From Candidatus Omnitrophota bacterium (GTDB lineage Bacteria > Omnitrophota > Koll11 > Gygaellales > Profunditerraquicolaceae): 17,611 nt of DNA. Below are positions 1-8,206 of this stretch, piece after piece. Location of the stretch: the NCBI GenBank assembly GCA_028712045.1, contig JAQTRA010000015.1:1-17611 (forward strand), given 5' to 3'. The first letter of the stretch is position 1. Each line of letters starts with the position of its first letter. The notes beneath the pieces were generated by a model. That model ran no database searches and was not told where the DNA came from. It saw only the letters and a list, made by a program, of their open reading frames with translations. The position numbers and the translations under genes were made by a program.

Positions 1-234
1 TTTACCGGTTACTCCGAGCAATGTAACTTTGCCGCCAAGTGAACGGATATTATTGGCGACATTAGCTGTGCCACCCGGGACAAAAGTACGTTTTTTTGCC
101 CAAAGCACCGGAACCGGAGCCTCAGGAGAGATTCTTTCTACCGAACCCCAGATATATTCATCCAGAATAATATCGCCAACTACCAGAATACGGGCCTGGC
201 CAAATTTCTGAATTATTTGTTTAAGCTTGATCAT
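1..234 (-). CDS. hldE: HldE/RfaE domain I, D-glycero-beta-D-manno-heptose-7-phosphate kinase (N-terminal part, cut by window edge)
   Basis: The first 78 residues of a PfkB/ribokinase-family sugar kinase are visible, and the reading frame runs off the window at base 1. The N-terminus has the family layout: a strand reading ILVVGDIILDEY, then GSVERISPEAPVPV, then the glycine-rich PGGTANVANN segment that binds the sugar. This combination, including SPEAPVPV, is typical of RfaE1/HldE domain I, which phosphorylates heptose 7-phosphate in the cytoplasm on the way to ADP-heptose. The ATG overlaps the stop of the upstream gene as ATGA and no Shine-Dalgarno is seen, so translational coupling is likely. 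The position behind several ADP-heptose-type transferases fits. Whether the nucleotidyltransferase domain is fused, as in E. coli HldE, cannot be seen. Confidence 0.9.
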   Translation of the reverse strand, partial: MIKLKQIIQKFGQARILVVGDIILDEYIWGSVERISPEAPVPVLWAKKRTFVPGGTANVANNIRSLGGKVTLLGVTGK

Positions 235-1160
235 ATTTTTTCAATTATACTTTGCGCTAAAAGAGGAAGCATAATTTCATGGTGGCCGATAATATAATAA
301 CCTGACCCGCCGGATAGCGTCGGCCGCAATACCACATTCTGCGCCGAGCGGTATTGATAAATCATATCGAAATTAGCCGAGGTAAAATTTTTAACTTTAT
401 TTCCCAGATTACGCGCCAGGTTAAGCGCTTTTAAAAATACTTCCGGCAGCATTACCGCTGAACCAAAATTAGCCACCACTCCTCCCTGATTTAAAGAACA
501 GATTTTTTCAACCAGGATATGAAAATCACGTAATGAGCCGACCGCGGTAGAAGCCGCGTCAAAAGAAGGATGCTGATGGATAATATCCGTGCCAATTCCC
601 ACAAAAACGCACACGGGAATTTTATTTTTATAGGCGTTATAAAGCAAGCTTAAATCTTTATGCTTTAGATCCGAAGTAGCTATTTTATTGGCCACAGCAT
701 AACCTAATCCAAAACCTTTAGCTACGCCTTCTTTAACGGCAAGATTTAAAAAATCCGCGCTCTCCTTACCCATACCGAATTTTCCGGTTTTAAGGTTTTG
801 GGCGACATCTTCAGAAGTCTTTCCCTGAAAAGCCAGCTCAAAATCATGGATAATCCCGGCGCCATTTAAGCAGATGCCATTAATCACTTTCTTATTAATC
901 AGTTCAATTAATACCGGATTAAGCCCGCATTTAATTACATGCGCTCCGCACATAAAAATAACCCCTTTTTTATGCTTATGGGCGCTAACAATATCCGCAG
1001 AAACCGCCTGTAAATCTTTGGCTTTTAAAATATTCGGCAAAGAGCTTAAAAAACTGGCAAAACTCCTGCCTTTTACCGGAGATTGGGCAAAATCACCCTT
1101 ATTTACCAGGCTTTTACGCGATTTTATCGAATACCTTTTAATCTTTTTTAAGTTTAGCAT
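231..1160 (-). CDS. Deoxyhypusine-synthase-like protein of unknown function
   Basis: A 309-aa soluble protein with distant resemblance to the deoxyhypusine synthase (DHS) fold, an NAD-binding Rossmann-like family. Points of resemblance are GAHVIKCGL near residue 73 (DHS: GGIEEDLIKC), SLLYNAYKNKIPVCVF near 171-187 (DHS: SVLYWAYKNNIPVF), and the alternating segment 217-250 that aligns with the DHS region GGGVVKHH. At that last place this protein reads NFGSAVMLPE, so the lysine that forms the enzyme-imine intermediate in DHS is absent. DHS activity on eIF5A is therefore unlikely and its substrate is unknown. It sits between a GT9-GT9 gene and hldE and overlaps hldE by 4 bp, which suggests a role in heptose or envelope glycan metabolism. 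The start is uncertain: ATG at 1160 is chosen, an in-frame GTG lies at 1178, and neither has a clear Shine-Dalgarno. The family call is from memory of motifs and is tentative; the gene itself is certain. Confidence 0.65.
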   Translation of the reverse strand: MLNLKKIKRYSIKSRKSLVNKGDFAQSPVKGRSFASFLSSLPNILKAKDLQAVSADIVSAHKHKKGVIFMCGAHVIKCGLNPVLIELINKKVINGICLNGAGIIHDFELAFQGKTSEDVAQNLKTGKFGMGKESADFLNLAVKEGVAKGFGLGYAVANKIATSDLKHKDLSLLYNAYKNKIPVCVFVGIGTDIIHQHPSFDAASTAVGSLRDFHILVEKICSLNQGGVVANFGSAVMLPEVFLKALNLARNLGNKVKNFTSANFDMIYQYRSAQNVVLRPTLSGGSGYYIIGHHEIMLPLLAQSIIEKI

Positions 1161-1168
1161 AGGAAATA

Positions 1169-1196
1169 ATTGTAGCACAATTCAATATGAAATCAA
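1169..1196 (-). promoter_or_regulatory. Possible weak sigma70-like promoter in the only gap of the glycan operon
   Basis: On the minus strand TTGATT (1191-1196) is followed after 16 bp by TACAAT (1169-1174). Transcription would begin about 7 bases downstream, almost at the ATG at 1160, giving a nearly leaderless mRNA. The match is modest and the region is A+T rich, so chance is a real alternative. It lies in the single non-overlapping junction of the downstream operon. Confidence 0.3.
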
Positions 1197-1205
1197 ACAG
1201 ATTAT

Positions 1206-3212
1206 TTAAAGAATAGATTCGGCTACTTGAACAACATCATCTACGCTGATTGCTTTAAGACAGGCAAATTCTTTCTGGCAATTATGCGCCAAACATTGAA
1301 TACAGCCTACTTCTTTATGTAAATACCTATCTCGTTTACCTAAAGGCCCCCAGCGCTTAGGGCTGAGCCCTGCCTGGGAGCGGCCAAAAATCGAAATAAC
1401 CGGCGTGCCTACTGCGGAAGCAATATGTACCGGCCCGGAATCATTGGAAATAAACAAAACACATCTCTTAAGAATACTGGCTAACTGGCTGATTGAGGTT
1501 TTACCTGCCAGATTTATTACTTTATCCTTAAGTTCCTGATGTTTAGTAACTTTATCTGCCAAAAGCGTATCTTTAGGGCCGGCTAAGATCAATACTTTCA
1601 GGTTATGCGCCTTAGATAATTTAGCCGCAACTTGGGCAAACCGCTCAAACGGCCAAAGCTTGGAAGGACAGCTTGCTCCGGGATTAATCGCCAATATTTT
1701 ATCACTCGGACTAATCCCTTCTTTCTTCAAAAAATCATCAGCCCACTTAACTGATTCTGCTTTTATAGGAATATATAAATCAGTATACCCATCGGCAATA
1801 CCTAAATCTTTAAGTAACTCTAAATTATATTCTGCTTCATGTTTAAGGCCATCTTGTTTTTGATGTTCTTTTTTTAGATTAAGCAAAGCACCTAACTTAC
1901 GGTTATACCCTAAACGTTTAGGAATTCCAGCTAAGAAAGCTAACAAATGCACGCGGTTAGTCGGATGTAAGATTACGGCTAGATCAAACTTCTTTTTCTT
2001 AAGCCGGCTGGCAAATTTAAGCGAACGCAGCCAACTCTTATGTAAGCCGTCTTTATCATAAACAATCACCTCATCCAGGTAAGGATTATTTTCAACGATA
2101 TCTTTGGCATAAGGAGCAACCATCATCGATATATATGCTTGAGGATACTTCTGCCTTAAAGCTTTAATTACCGGCGTAGATAAGAGCACATCCCCGATAC
2201 GGTCAGTGCGGACGATCAGGATCCTCTTAAGTTGTTGATCTTTTTTTTCAAAAACAGGCTTATCTTTTAACCATAAACTCACCTGATTAAAAACATCTTC
2301 CGGATTAACGCTAGTCAAACATGCCAAGGTAGCGAAACGGCATTGCGCTTTCTCGCAAGGCCGGCAAAAAATATCTTTCTTAATTACTATGTTTTTTTCT
2401 GACCAGGGCGCGTATTTAACTTCATCCGTAGGGCCAAAAATTGCTGCCACCGGAATATTTAAATAACTTGCCAGATGCATTACCGCGCTGTCATTAGTAA
2501 TTAAAAGCTGCGCGCTGCTTAATAAAGCAGCTAATTGGCCAAGAGTAGTTTTCCCGCTAAGATCCAGAATCTTCCCCGGGCAATCTTTTTGGATATAGCT
2601 GCAGATAGGCTGGTCAGCTTGGTCACCAACTAAAACAATCTCCCAGCCGGCCGAAATTAACATTTTACAAAGCTGGCTAAAGTTCTGTTTACTCCAGCGC
2701 TTAGAATGGCTTCTTGCTCCGGGTGACAACGCAATTAATTTACTACAATTAATTTTATTCTCGTTTAACACTCCATTAATAAATTGCTTATCCGTAACCG
2801 AAACATTTAATGAAAAGGCTCCCTGGCTTTTTAAAGAAGTGTTTAAAAAATCAGCCCAAAACAAATGCCGGTCCTGCATATGCTTGATCTGTTTGGGGAT
2901 CCGCCGCATTGGCGAGCTTCTTTTTTTAGCCGGTAAAAAAGCACCGAAAAAGCTATTGCGCAGGTCAATAACTTCATCAAACTTTTCTTGGCTAAGAGCA
3001 AAAAATAATTTGATCTTCTCCCTTAATTTAGCGTGTTTATCAAAAATAACTACTGAATCTACCGCCGGATTATTCATAAAGATTTCTTTGGGCCGGATTG
3101 GCACCAGGCAGGTAATCTTAGCTTGCGGATATTTAGCCCGTAACCGGTCCAAAACCGGCAGAGTTAAAATACAATCCCCGATATTACTTAAAGTAACAAA
3201 AAGAATCTTCAT
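1206..3212 (-). CDS. Tandem GT9-GT9 protein (two fused ADP-heptose:LPS heptosyltransferase domains)
   Basis: A 668-aa protein made of two complete glycosyltransferase family 9 domains, each of about 320-340 residues, the usual size of a stand-alone WaaC/WaaF. Domain 1 spans about 1-318 and domain 2 about 329-668, joined by a short charged linker. Each has the N-terminal loop with the catalytic Asp (NIGDCILTLP, D13; RIGDVLLSTP, D341), the nucleotide-sugar motif (SPGARSHSKRWS about 163-174; NPGASCPSKLWP about 510-521) and the late donor motif (NDSAVMHLAS about 240; NDSGPVHIAS about 590, followed by an IFG turn). Each ends in a four-cysteine cluster (C283, C286, C291, C298 and C637, C640, C645, C651). 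Expected role: inner-leaflet transfer of heptose or a similar sugar to the LPS core, perhaps two successive additions. The ATG overlaps the preceding GT9 stop as ATGA. The domains are clearly divergent, so the fusion is not a recent duplication. Sugar donor is inferred from family only. Confidence 0.9.
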   Translation of the reverse strand: MKILFVTLSNIGDCILTLPVLDRLRAKYPQAKITCLVPIRPKEIFMNNPAVDSVVIFDKHAKLREKIKLFFALSQEKFDEVIDLRNSFFGAFLPAKKRSSPMRRIPKQIKHMQDRHLFWADFLNTSLKSQGAFSLNVSVTDKQFINGVLNENKINCSKLIALSPGARSHSKRWSKQNFSQLCKMLISAGWEIVLVGDQADQPICSYIQKDCPGKILDLSGKTTLGQLAALLSSAQLLITNDSAVMHLASYLNIPVAAIFGPTDEVKYAPWSEKNIVIKKDIFCRPCEKAQCRFATLACLTSVNPEDVFNQVSLWLKDKPVFEKKDQQLKRILIVRTDRIGDVLLSTPVIKALRQKYPQAYISMMVAPYAKDIVENNPYLDEVIVYDKDGLHKSWLRSLKFASRLKKKKFDLAVILHPTNRVHLLAFLAGIPKRLGYNRKLGALLNLKKEHQKQDGLKHEAEYNLELLKDLGIADGYTDLYIPIKAESVKWADDFLKKEGISPSDKILAINPGASCPSKLWPFERFAQVAAKLSKAHNLKVLILAGPKDTLLADKVTKHQELKDKVINLAGKTSISQLASILKRCVLFISNDSGPVHIASAVGTPVISIFGRSQAGLSPKRWGPLGKRDRYLHKEVGCIQCLAHNCQKEFACLKAISVDDVVQVAESIL

Positions 3213-4246
3213 TTATGTATTGCTTTCTTGGCCTCGGCTAAAACATCCTGGGGAGTAACTGCTTTCATACATTGGTTATCCGGACAACGCACTTTATAAC
3301 AGGGTATTTTGCAGCCCACATTCTTTTGTAAAACAACGGCGTTAGTTGTCGGATACGGCCCGGTAATTTCTTTAGCTGTCGGGCCGAAAATTGCAATTAT
3401 TTTCTTTGCACCCACAGCATTAGCAATATGCAAAGGGCCGGTATCGGCAGTAATAAACAAATCCGAAATTTTGGCCAGAGCCCCCAGCTGTTTGATATTA
3501 AAAACCCCGCAAGCAACTAACGGTTTGTGCTTCATCCCTGCTTTAATCTGATTGGCTAGCGGTAAATCTGAGATACTGCCGGTAATAATTATTTTCGCCT
3601 TAAATTCACCTATTAAGCTGTCGGACAGCTGCGCCCAATACTCTTTGGGCCAGCGTTTAGGCATCCAGTTCCCCCCGGGATTAACCGCGATCAGAAGATC
3701 ATCCTGGTGCACGGCATTCCGGGCGAGAAAATCATCCACCTGCTTTTTATCTTCAGGGGAAAAGATAAAATCTAAATACCTGTCTTCGACACGTAAACCT
3801 GCTTTTTCCACCACATCCAGATAATAATCTATGCGATGCAAAGAATCTTTTTTAGGAGGCAGGATTTTCTTAGTCAAAAGAAACGCGCGTTTTTTAGTGT
3901 AATGGCCGATCCTTTCGCTGATACCAGCCAGGCGGCAAATGAGTGCCCGGCTAAATGAACGGTGCAATAAAAATACCATATCAAATTTCTTATGCTTAAG
4001 TGAACTGACAAAGTTTAATTTAGCCAGGATCCCTTTATGCCGGTCCTGCTCATCAAAAATAATCACCTCATCTAAATAAGGATTGCCTTTTAAGATCGGA
4101 TAACAACGGCTGGGAATTACGCAGGCAATATAACCGGAGGCATAATTCCGACGGATGTTACGAATGGCTGCCGTAGAAAACAAAACATCCCCCAGCCAGT
4201 TAACATTAAAGATTAGGATACGTTTTTCCGAATTCGGTTTACTCAT
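3209..4246 (-). CDS. GT9 family, WaaF-like ADP-heptose:LPS heptosyltransferase
   Basis: A single-domain GT9 enzyme of 345 aa, standard length. The N-terminal motif NWLGDVLFSTAA carries the predicted catalytic Asp (D20). The donor-binding motifs NPGGNWMPKRWP (about 189-200) and ADTGPLHIANAVGA (about 267-280), followed by IFGPT, are intact. The C-terminus has a four-Cys cluster, C312, C316, C321 and C326, of the kind familiar in WaaF proteins. The expected reaction is transfer of L-glycero-D-manno-heptose from ADP-heptose to the Kdo or heptose of the inner core on the cytoplasmic face. It overlaps both neighbours by 4 bp (ATGA), so it should be translated in step with the deacetylase before it and the GT9-GT9 protein after it. 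The NWLGD motif is more WaaF-like than WaaC-like, but the exact position of sugar addition cannot be read from sequence. Confidence 0.9.
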   Translation of the reverse strand: MSKPNSEKRILIFNVNWLGDVLFSTAAIRNIRRNYASGYIACVIPSRCYPILKGNPYLDEVIIFDEQDRHKGILAKLNFVSSLKHKKFDMVFLLHRSFSRALICRLAGISERIGHYTKKRAFLLTKKILPPKKDSLHRIDYYLDVVEKAGLRVEDRYLDFIFSPEDKKQVDDFLARNAVHQDDLLIAVNPGGNWMPKRWPKEYWAQLSDSLIGEFKAKIIITGSISDLPLANQIKAGMKHKPLVACGVFNIKQLGALAKISDLFITADTGPLHIANAVGAKKIIAIFGPTAKEITGPYPTTNAVVLQKNVGCKIPCYKVRCPDNQCMKAVTPQDVLAEAKKAIHK

Positions 4247-5031
4247 TTCTTCTCATGTTTGCGAAATGAATTATAGAAACCACTGGTCCTGATCCAGAAA
4301 TCCAAAAGATTATCCGAGGGCGGCGAGATGCGTATTCTTTTAATAGCATATACATCCTGATTAGAATACCTTCTTCCTAAAGTCGTAGATACGGCATACT
4401 TATAACCCGCTTGCTTTACTAGTTCCTTTATATGAGGAGTAAACATGCCTCCTACATAGCAGAAAGTACCAACTGTAGTTTTAAGCTTCTCTTCCAACAT
4501 CTTTTTTGAATCAATAATTTGTTTTCTTAACTCTTCTTCCGAACTTATATCCACCAAAGGCTGGGCTCCCAGAGTATGGCTGCCAATAGTAATCAAACCC
4601 GAACCCTGCATCTCCTTAATCTCTTCCCAACTTAACCGATCATTCTGCGGCCTGCCCACTTCATTATAAATAACAAATATTGTTGCCGGCAGCCCCAATT
4701 TTTTTAAAACCGGATAAGCGTAAATATAATTATCTTTATAGCCGTCATCAAAAGTTATGGCAATAGTTTTAAAAGGAAACCTTTCTTTATTCGCCATCAT
4801 GCGGCCTAATGTTTCTAGGCTGATCACGTTATAGCGGTGCTTTTTCAAAAATTGCATCTGCTTTTCAAAAGCCTGCGGAGAAACTATTAATCTATACATC
4901 ACCGGATCAGTTCGCGGGTTAATCGAGTGATACGTAATTACCGGAACTATATACAGAAAGCGCAGACAGGTAAAAATACCGGCAATAATAATTATGCCAA
5001 AAATTGCTATTAACCTTATTTTTTTAAACAT
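4243..5031 (-). CDS. Polysaccharide deacetylase-like protein (CE4/NodB fold) with altered metal site
   Basis: A 262-aa protein with one N-terminal membrane segment (about 6-28) and an extracytoplasmic NodB-type domain. Motif 1 is intact: TFDDGY (93-98), with the catalytic and metal-binding aspartates. Motif 2 in the family is usually H-(S/T)-x-x-H-P; here it reads SHTLGAQP (151-158), so the first His (H152) is kept but the second is lost, with one residue extra. Motif 3 reads FCYVGG (190-195) where YPxG is common. The family removes N-acetyl (or formyl) groups from sugars with a divalent metal held by Asp-His-His. Reduced, altered or purely binding function is possible here. It lies between a GT4 and a GT9 gene, overlapping the GT4 by 16 bp and the GT9 by 4 bp, so its substrate is probably a core or O-chain sugar on the periplasmic side. 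Fold is confident; activity is not. Confidence 0.82.
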   Translation of the reverse strand: MFKKIRLIAIFGIIIIAGIFTCLRFLYIVPVITYHSINPRTDPVMYRLIVSPQAFEKQMQFLKKHRYNVISLETLGRMMANKERFPFKTIAITFDDGYKDNYIYAYPVLKKLGLPATIFVIYNEVGRPQNDRLSWEEIKEMQGSGLITIGSHTLGAQPLVDISSEEELRKQIIDSKKMLEEKLKTTVGTFCYVGGMFTPHIKELVKQAGYKYAVSTTLGRRYSNQDVYAIKRIRISPPSDNLLDFWIRTSGFYNSFRKHEKK

Positions 5032-6107
5032 TGCTGGTAAACCCTCTCGGTCGCATCCACCATCTTACTTTGAGAAAAATTATCCATAATAAATTTACGC
5101 GCGTTTATTCCTAAGCCTTGGCGTAGCGGGCTATCCTTAAGCAACTTAATAATTGCTTGGCTTAAAGATTCAGCATCCGCGGGCTGAACTAATAAGCCAT
5201 TGGATCCATCCTGAATTAAAGTTTTAATCCCCCCCACTGCTGAGCCGACAACTGCCAAACCTTGCGCCATTGCCTCCATCAGCGCCAAACCTAAGCCTTC
5301 CTGAATTGAAGGCATCACAAATACATCCATTGCCGCAAGTAAGTCTTGCGTACTTTCTGCAACTGGCAAAAACAAAACATTCTGTTTAATCCCCAGGGTA
5401 TTTACTTCCTTAAACAAATTCGGCTGCATCTTACCTTCACCGACAATAAGCAGCTTGGCTTGCGGAAAGCTCTTGAGTACTATCTGCATCGCCCGAAGAA
5501 GATAAGTATGGCCTTTTACATCAGATAAGCGGGCAATAATCCCAATTAAAAGATCATTTTTCAGGCCTAATGCTTCCCGGGATTTTTGCCTCCCGGAAAA
5601 ATCTCCGAAGTTTGCTGTATCAATACCATTATTGATTACGCTTATCTTTTCTTCACTTAACTTAAAATCATTAATTAAATGCTCTTTTACCTGCTGGCTG
5701 ATAGCAATTACAGCCTGAGGCCAGCAAGGAAAAAGCTTACGGGATAATTTCGGCTTAAAAAAACCATGACAGGTAAAAACCTGCGCAACTTTATTGCTAC
5801 GGCTTAATAAATTACCTAAAACTAAAGTAGTACGGCTATTAGTTTGCAATAAATCTATACCCAGTTTCTTAATTTGGGTATTTAATTTAAAAAAACTAAA
5901 AATAATCTTCGGACTGATCTCACTTTTTGTTTTTATGGGTATTTGGATATGCTTAACTCCGGCTTTTTCGAATTTATCTACCCACTCCCCGCCGCCAGAA
6001 GCAACATAAACCATATGGCCCTTACGTTTAAGGCCGCAAGTTAAAGTAAATAAATAGCTGGTTATCCCGCCAACATTAAGGTGATTGGCAATAAAGAGTA
6101 ATTTCAT
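5016..6107 (-). CDS. GT4 family glycosyltransferase
   Basis: A 363-aa GT-B retaining glycosyltransferase of usual length, without membrane segments. The N-terminal domain opens with LNVGGITSYL (10-19), the glycine loop of the GT4 acceptor domain. The C-terminal domain has IARLSDVKGH (191-200), with the Arg and Lys that contact the donor phosphates, and the E-x7-E motif from E270 to E278 (EGLGLALME), followed by the GSAVGGIKTLI donor loop. It should transfer a nucleotide-activated sugar to the growing LPS core or a related glycolipid; donor and acceptor cannot be inferred. It overlaps the GT4-GT9 gene by 4 bp (ATGA) and the deacetylase by 16 bp. Its N-terminus resembles that of the GT4 half of the neighbouring fusion (MKxLxI..LNVGG), so the two may be distant paralogues. 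Confidence 0.9.
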   Translation of the reverse strand: MKLLFIANHLNVGGITSYLFTLTCGLKRKGHMVYVASGGGEWVDKFEKAGVKHIQIPIKTKSEISPKIIFSFFKLNTQIKKLGIDLLQTNSRTTLVLGNLLSRSNKVAQVFTCHGFFKPKLSRKLFPCWPQAVIAISQQVKEHLINDFKLSEEKISVINNGIDTANFGDFSGRQKSREALGLKNDLLIGIIARLSDVKGHTYLLRAMQIVLKSFPQAKLLIVGEGKMQPNLFKEVNTLGIKQNVLFLPVAESTQDLLAAMDVFVMPSIQEGLGLALMEAMAQGLAVVGSAVGGIKTLIQDGSNGLLVQPADAESLSQAIIKLLKDSPLRQGLGINARKFIMDNFSQSKMVDATERVYQQCLKK

Positions 6108-8206
6108 TTAATTAATTTCTCCAGCGCCGCCAGTACTTCGCCGGAAGTGATTTCAGCCATGCAACGTTTACTGCGGCATTTAGTTTTATAACAAGGGCTG
6201 CACTCTAAATCCTTTTTAATTACAATACAGTTTTTGCTCGGAGGCAAATGCCGGCGCGCGTCGGTCGGGCCAAAAAGCGCGATAAAAGGAGTGCCTACGG
6301 CCGAGGCAATATGCAGTGGAGATGAATCCGCCGAAATAAACACATTACATTTTTTTATTAAAACCGCCAGCTCATTTACGCTGGTTTTTCCGCAGGCATT
6401 AATAATTTTGGTATTTTTAAGTGAACTTACCAGCATATTCGCATAAACCAGATCATCCGCTGTCCCGGTAATCACGACACGAATATCCCGGAATCCCAGC
6501 TCAGTGCATAACTGCGTCAGATATTCACGCGGCCAAAGTTTTGTACTCCATCTTTTCGAAGCGCTGATATTGATCCCCACGATCTTCTGCGCGTCACTAA
6601 GCCACTGGGCATTTAAAAGATTTTCTACCTGCAAGGCATCCTCCGGGGAGGGCCAAAGTTCAAGTGAGTTATCCAAAAGGTCTATCCCCAACATTTTTAA
6701 AACCCGGAATTGATGCGTTACCGGGTCCATGAGAGGCAAATCATTTTTAATGCTGTGATTAAGCAGAAAGGAAAATTTTTTGTTATCATAACCATAGCGA
6801 TTAATGCAGCCGGATAAATAAGATAATATGTGGCTGGCGCGGCTATTTTGCAGGTCAATGATTATATCAAAACCCTTCTTACGCAAGATCCGCCCGATAT
6901 TCCACAAACCTTTCCATCCTTTATCTTTATGTTTTAAATCACAAACTAACAACTCGTCAATATACGGGCTCCTTAAAAGGATATCTTTGGATTCTTCGCC
7001 AATTAAAAAACTAACCTTAAAATTATCCTGAGCTTCTTTGGGAAATTTCTCCCGGATCGCCCTTAAAGCAGCTGTGGAAAGGATAATATCGCCCAAAGAA
7101 CTAAGTTTAATAATCAAAATCTTAAAATTGCTTAAAGCATCACGGTAAACATCTAAAGTATTCTTAACCATTAACTCGACGTTATATTTTTCTTTAACTT
7201 TAGCATAAGCGTTTTCAGCCAGCTCTTTAGCTAATTCCACATCTTTAAAAATACGCATTATTGCCTCAGCCATACTTTTCGGATCAGCTGGCGGCACTAG
7301 AAAACCATTCTTGCCATCAGTGATAATATCAACTACCCCGCCAACTTGCGTAGCGACAACCGGAACACCGGCTGCCTGGGCCTCGATAATTACCCGGCCA
7401 AATGCCTCATGCGTAGTGGTCGCTAAAACCACCAGGTCCAGATGCGCCAAGATCCCGGGAATATCGCGTTGCGTCCCCAAAAATTCCGTGCAATGCCAAA
7501 GCCCGAGCCGGCGCACTAAAACCTGCACCTCTTCTTTATACGCCTCTTTAGATGCCGGCGCATCTCCGACAATCCAGATCTTCAGGCGCGGCACTAAACG
7601 CGCAATACGCGCCATGGCTTTAATAAAATGCAAATGGCCCTTTAAAGGAGTGATCCTGCCGATAATTCCGACATTAAAATCTTCTTTGCGTTTACTTTTA
7701 GGATCCCTGTATTTAAACCTCTCTAGATCCACACTGCGCGGCACCAGCCTGATCCGCTCATGCGGCACAGCAAAATCTTCAATCATATGCCGGGCAATCA
7801 CATTACTTAAAACGATTACCCGCTTGGCCCAACCCATCACCCAGCTAAAAGGATGCAGCTTATAATAACCATGACAGGTAGTAATAAATATTGCTTTACT
7901 CCGGCGGCAGGCAAAATAAGCAATCCAGGCCGGCACCCGGGAACGGGCATGCACGATATCAATCTCTTCTTTTTTGATTATCGCGGCTAATTGCGGAATT
8001 AATTTAAATACCGAAATAATAGATTTTTTGTGGACGGGCAAAGTATAATGCTTAGCCCCGGATGCTTCCAGTTCAGGGACTAAAGAGCCGCCGGCAGAAA
8101 CTACTATTGCTTTATGGCCGAGGCGGACCAGATATTTGGCTAGATCTAATGTTCCGGTTTCCACTCCGCCGACATTAAGCTCAGGTAATATTTGTAAAAT
8201 TTTCAT
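6104..8206 (-). CDS. GT4-GT9 fusion glycosyltransferase
   Basis: A 700-aa protein made of two different complete transferases. Residues 1-358 are a GT4 domain: LNVGGVETGT loop (10-19), IIGRITPLKGH (181-191) with donor-phosphate contacts, and E-x7-E from E267 to E275. Residues 361-700 are a GT9 (heptosyltransferase-type) domain: SSLGDIILSTAA with D373, SASKRWSTKLWP (548-559), ADSSPLHIASAVG (626-638), an LFGPT turn, and a four-Cys cluster at C669, C672, C677 and C682. The junction is only a few residues long and there is no stop or frameshift, so this is one gene. It probably adds two sugars in a row to the LPS core, or couples a retaining GT4 and an inverting GT9 step. In the donor loop of the GT9 half the usual PGA is SAS (548-550), a mild departure. 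It overlaps both neighbours by 4 bp. Confidence 0.88.
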   Translation of the reverse strand: MKILQILPELNVGGVETGTLDLAKYLVRLGHKAIVVSAGGSLVPELEASGAKHYTLPVHKKSIISVFKLIPQLAAIIKKEEIDIVHARSRVPAWIAYFACRRSKAIFITTCHGYYKLHPFSWVMGWAKRVIVLSNVIARHMIEDFAVPHERIRLVPRSVDLERFKYRDPKSKRKEDFNVGIIGRITPLKGHLHFIKAMARIARLVPRLKIWIVGDAPASKEAYKEEVQVLVRRLGLWHCTEFLGTQRDIPGILAHLDLVVLATTTHEAFGRVIIEAQAAGVPVVATQVGGVVDIITDGKNGFLVPPADPKSMAEAIMRIFKDVELAKELAENAYAKVKEKYNVELMVKNTLDVYRDALSNFKILIIKLSSLGDIILSTAALRAIREKFPKEAQDNFKVSFLIGEESKDILLRSPYIDELLVCDLKHKDKGWKGLWNIGRILRKKGFDIIIDLQNSRASHILSYLSGCINRYGYDNKKFSFLLNHSIKNDLPLMDPVTHQFRVLKMLGIDLLDNSLELWPSPEDALQVENLLNAQWLSDAQKIVGINISASKRWSTKLWPREYLTQLCTELGFRDIRVVITGTADDLVYANMLVSSLKNTKIINACGKTSVNELAVLIKKCNVFISADSSPLHIASAVGTPFIALFGPTDARRHLPPSKNCIVIKKDLECSPCYKTKCRSKRCMAEITSGEVLAALEKLIK

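Noticed and set aside
7311..7865. Plus-strand open frame of 184 codons
   Set aside because: It is the antisense shadow of the GT4 half of the GT4-GT9 fusion, and its protein is low in recognisable structure.
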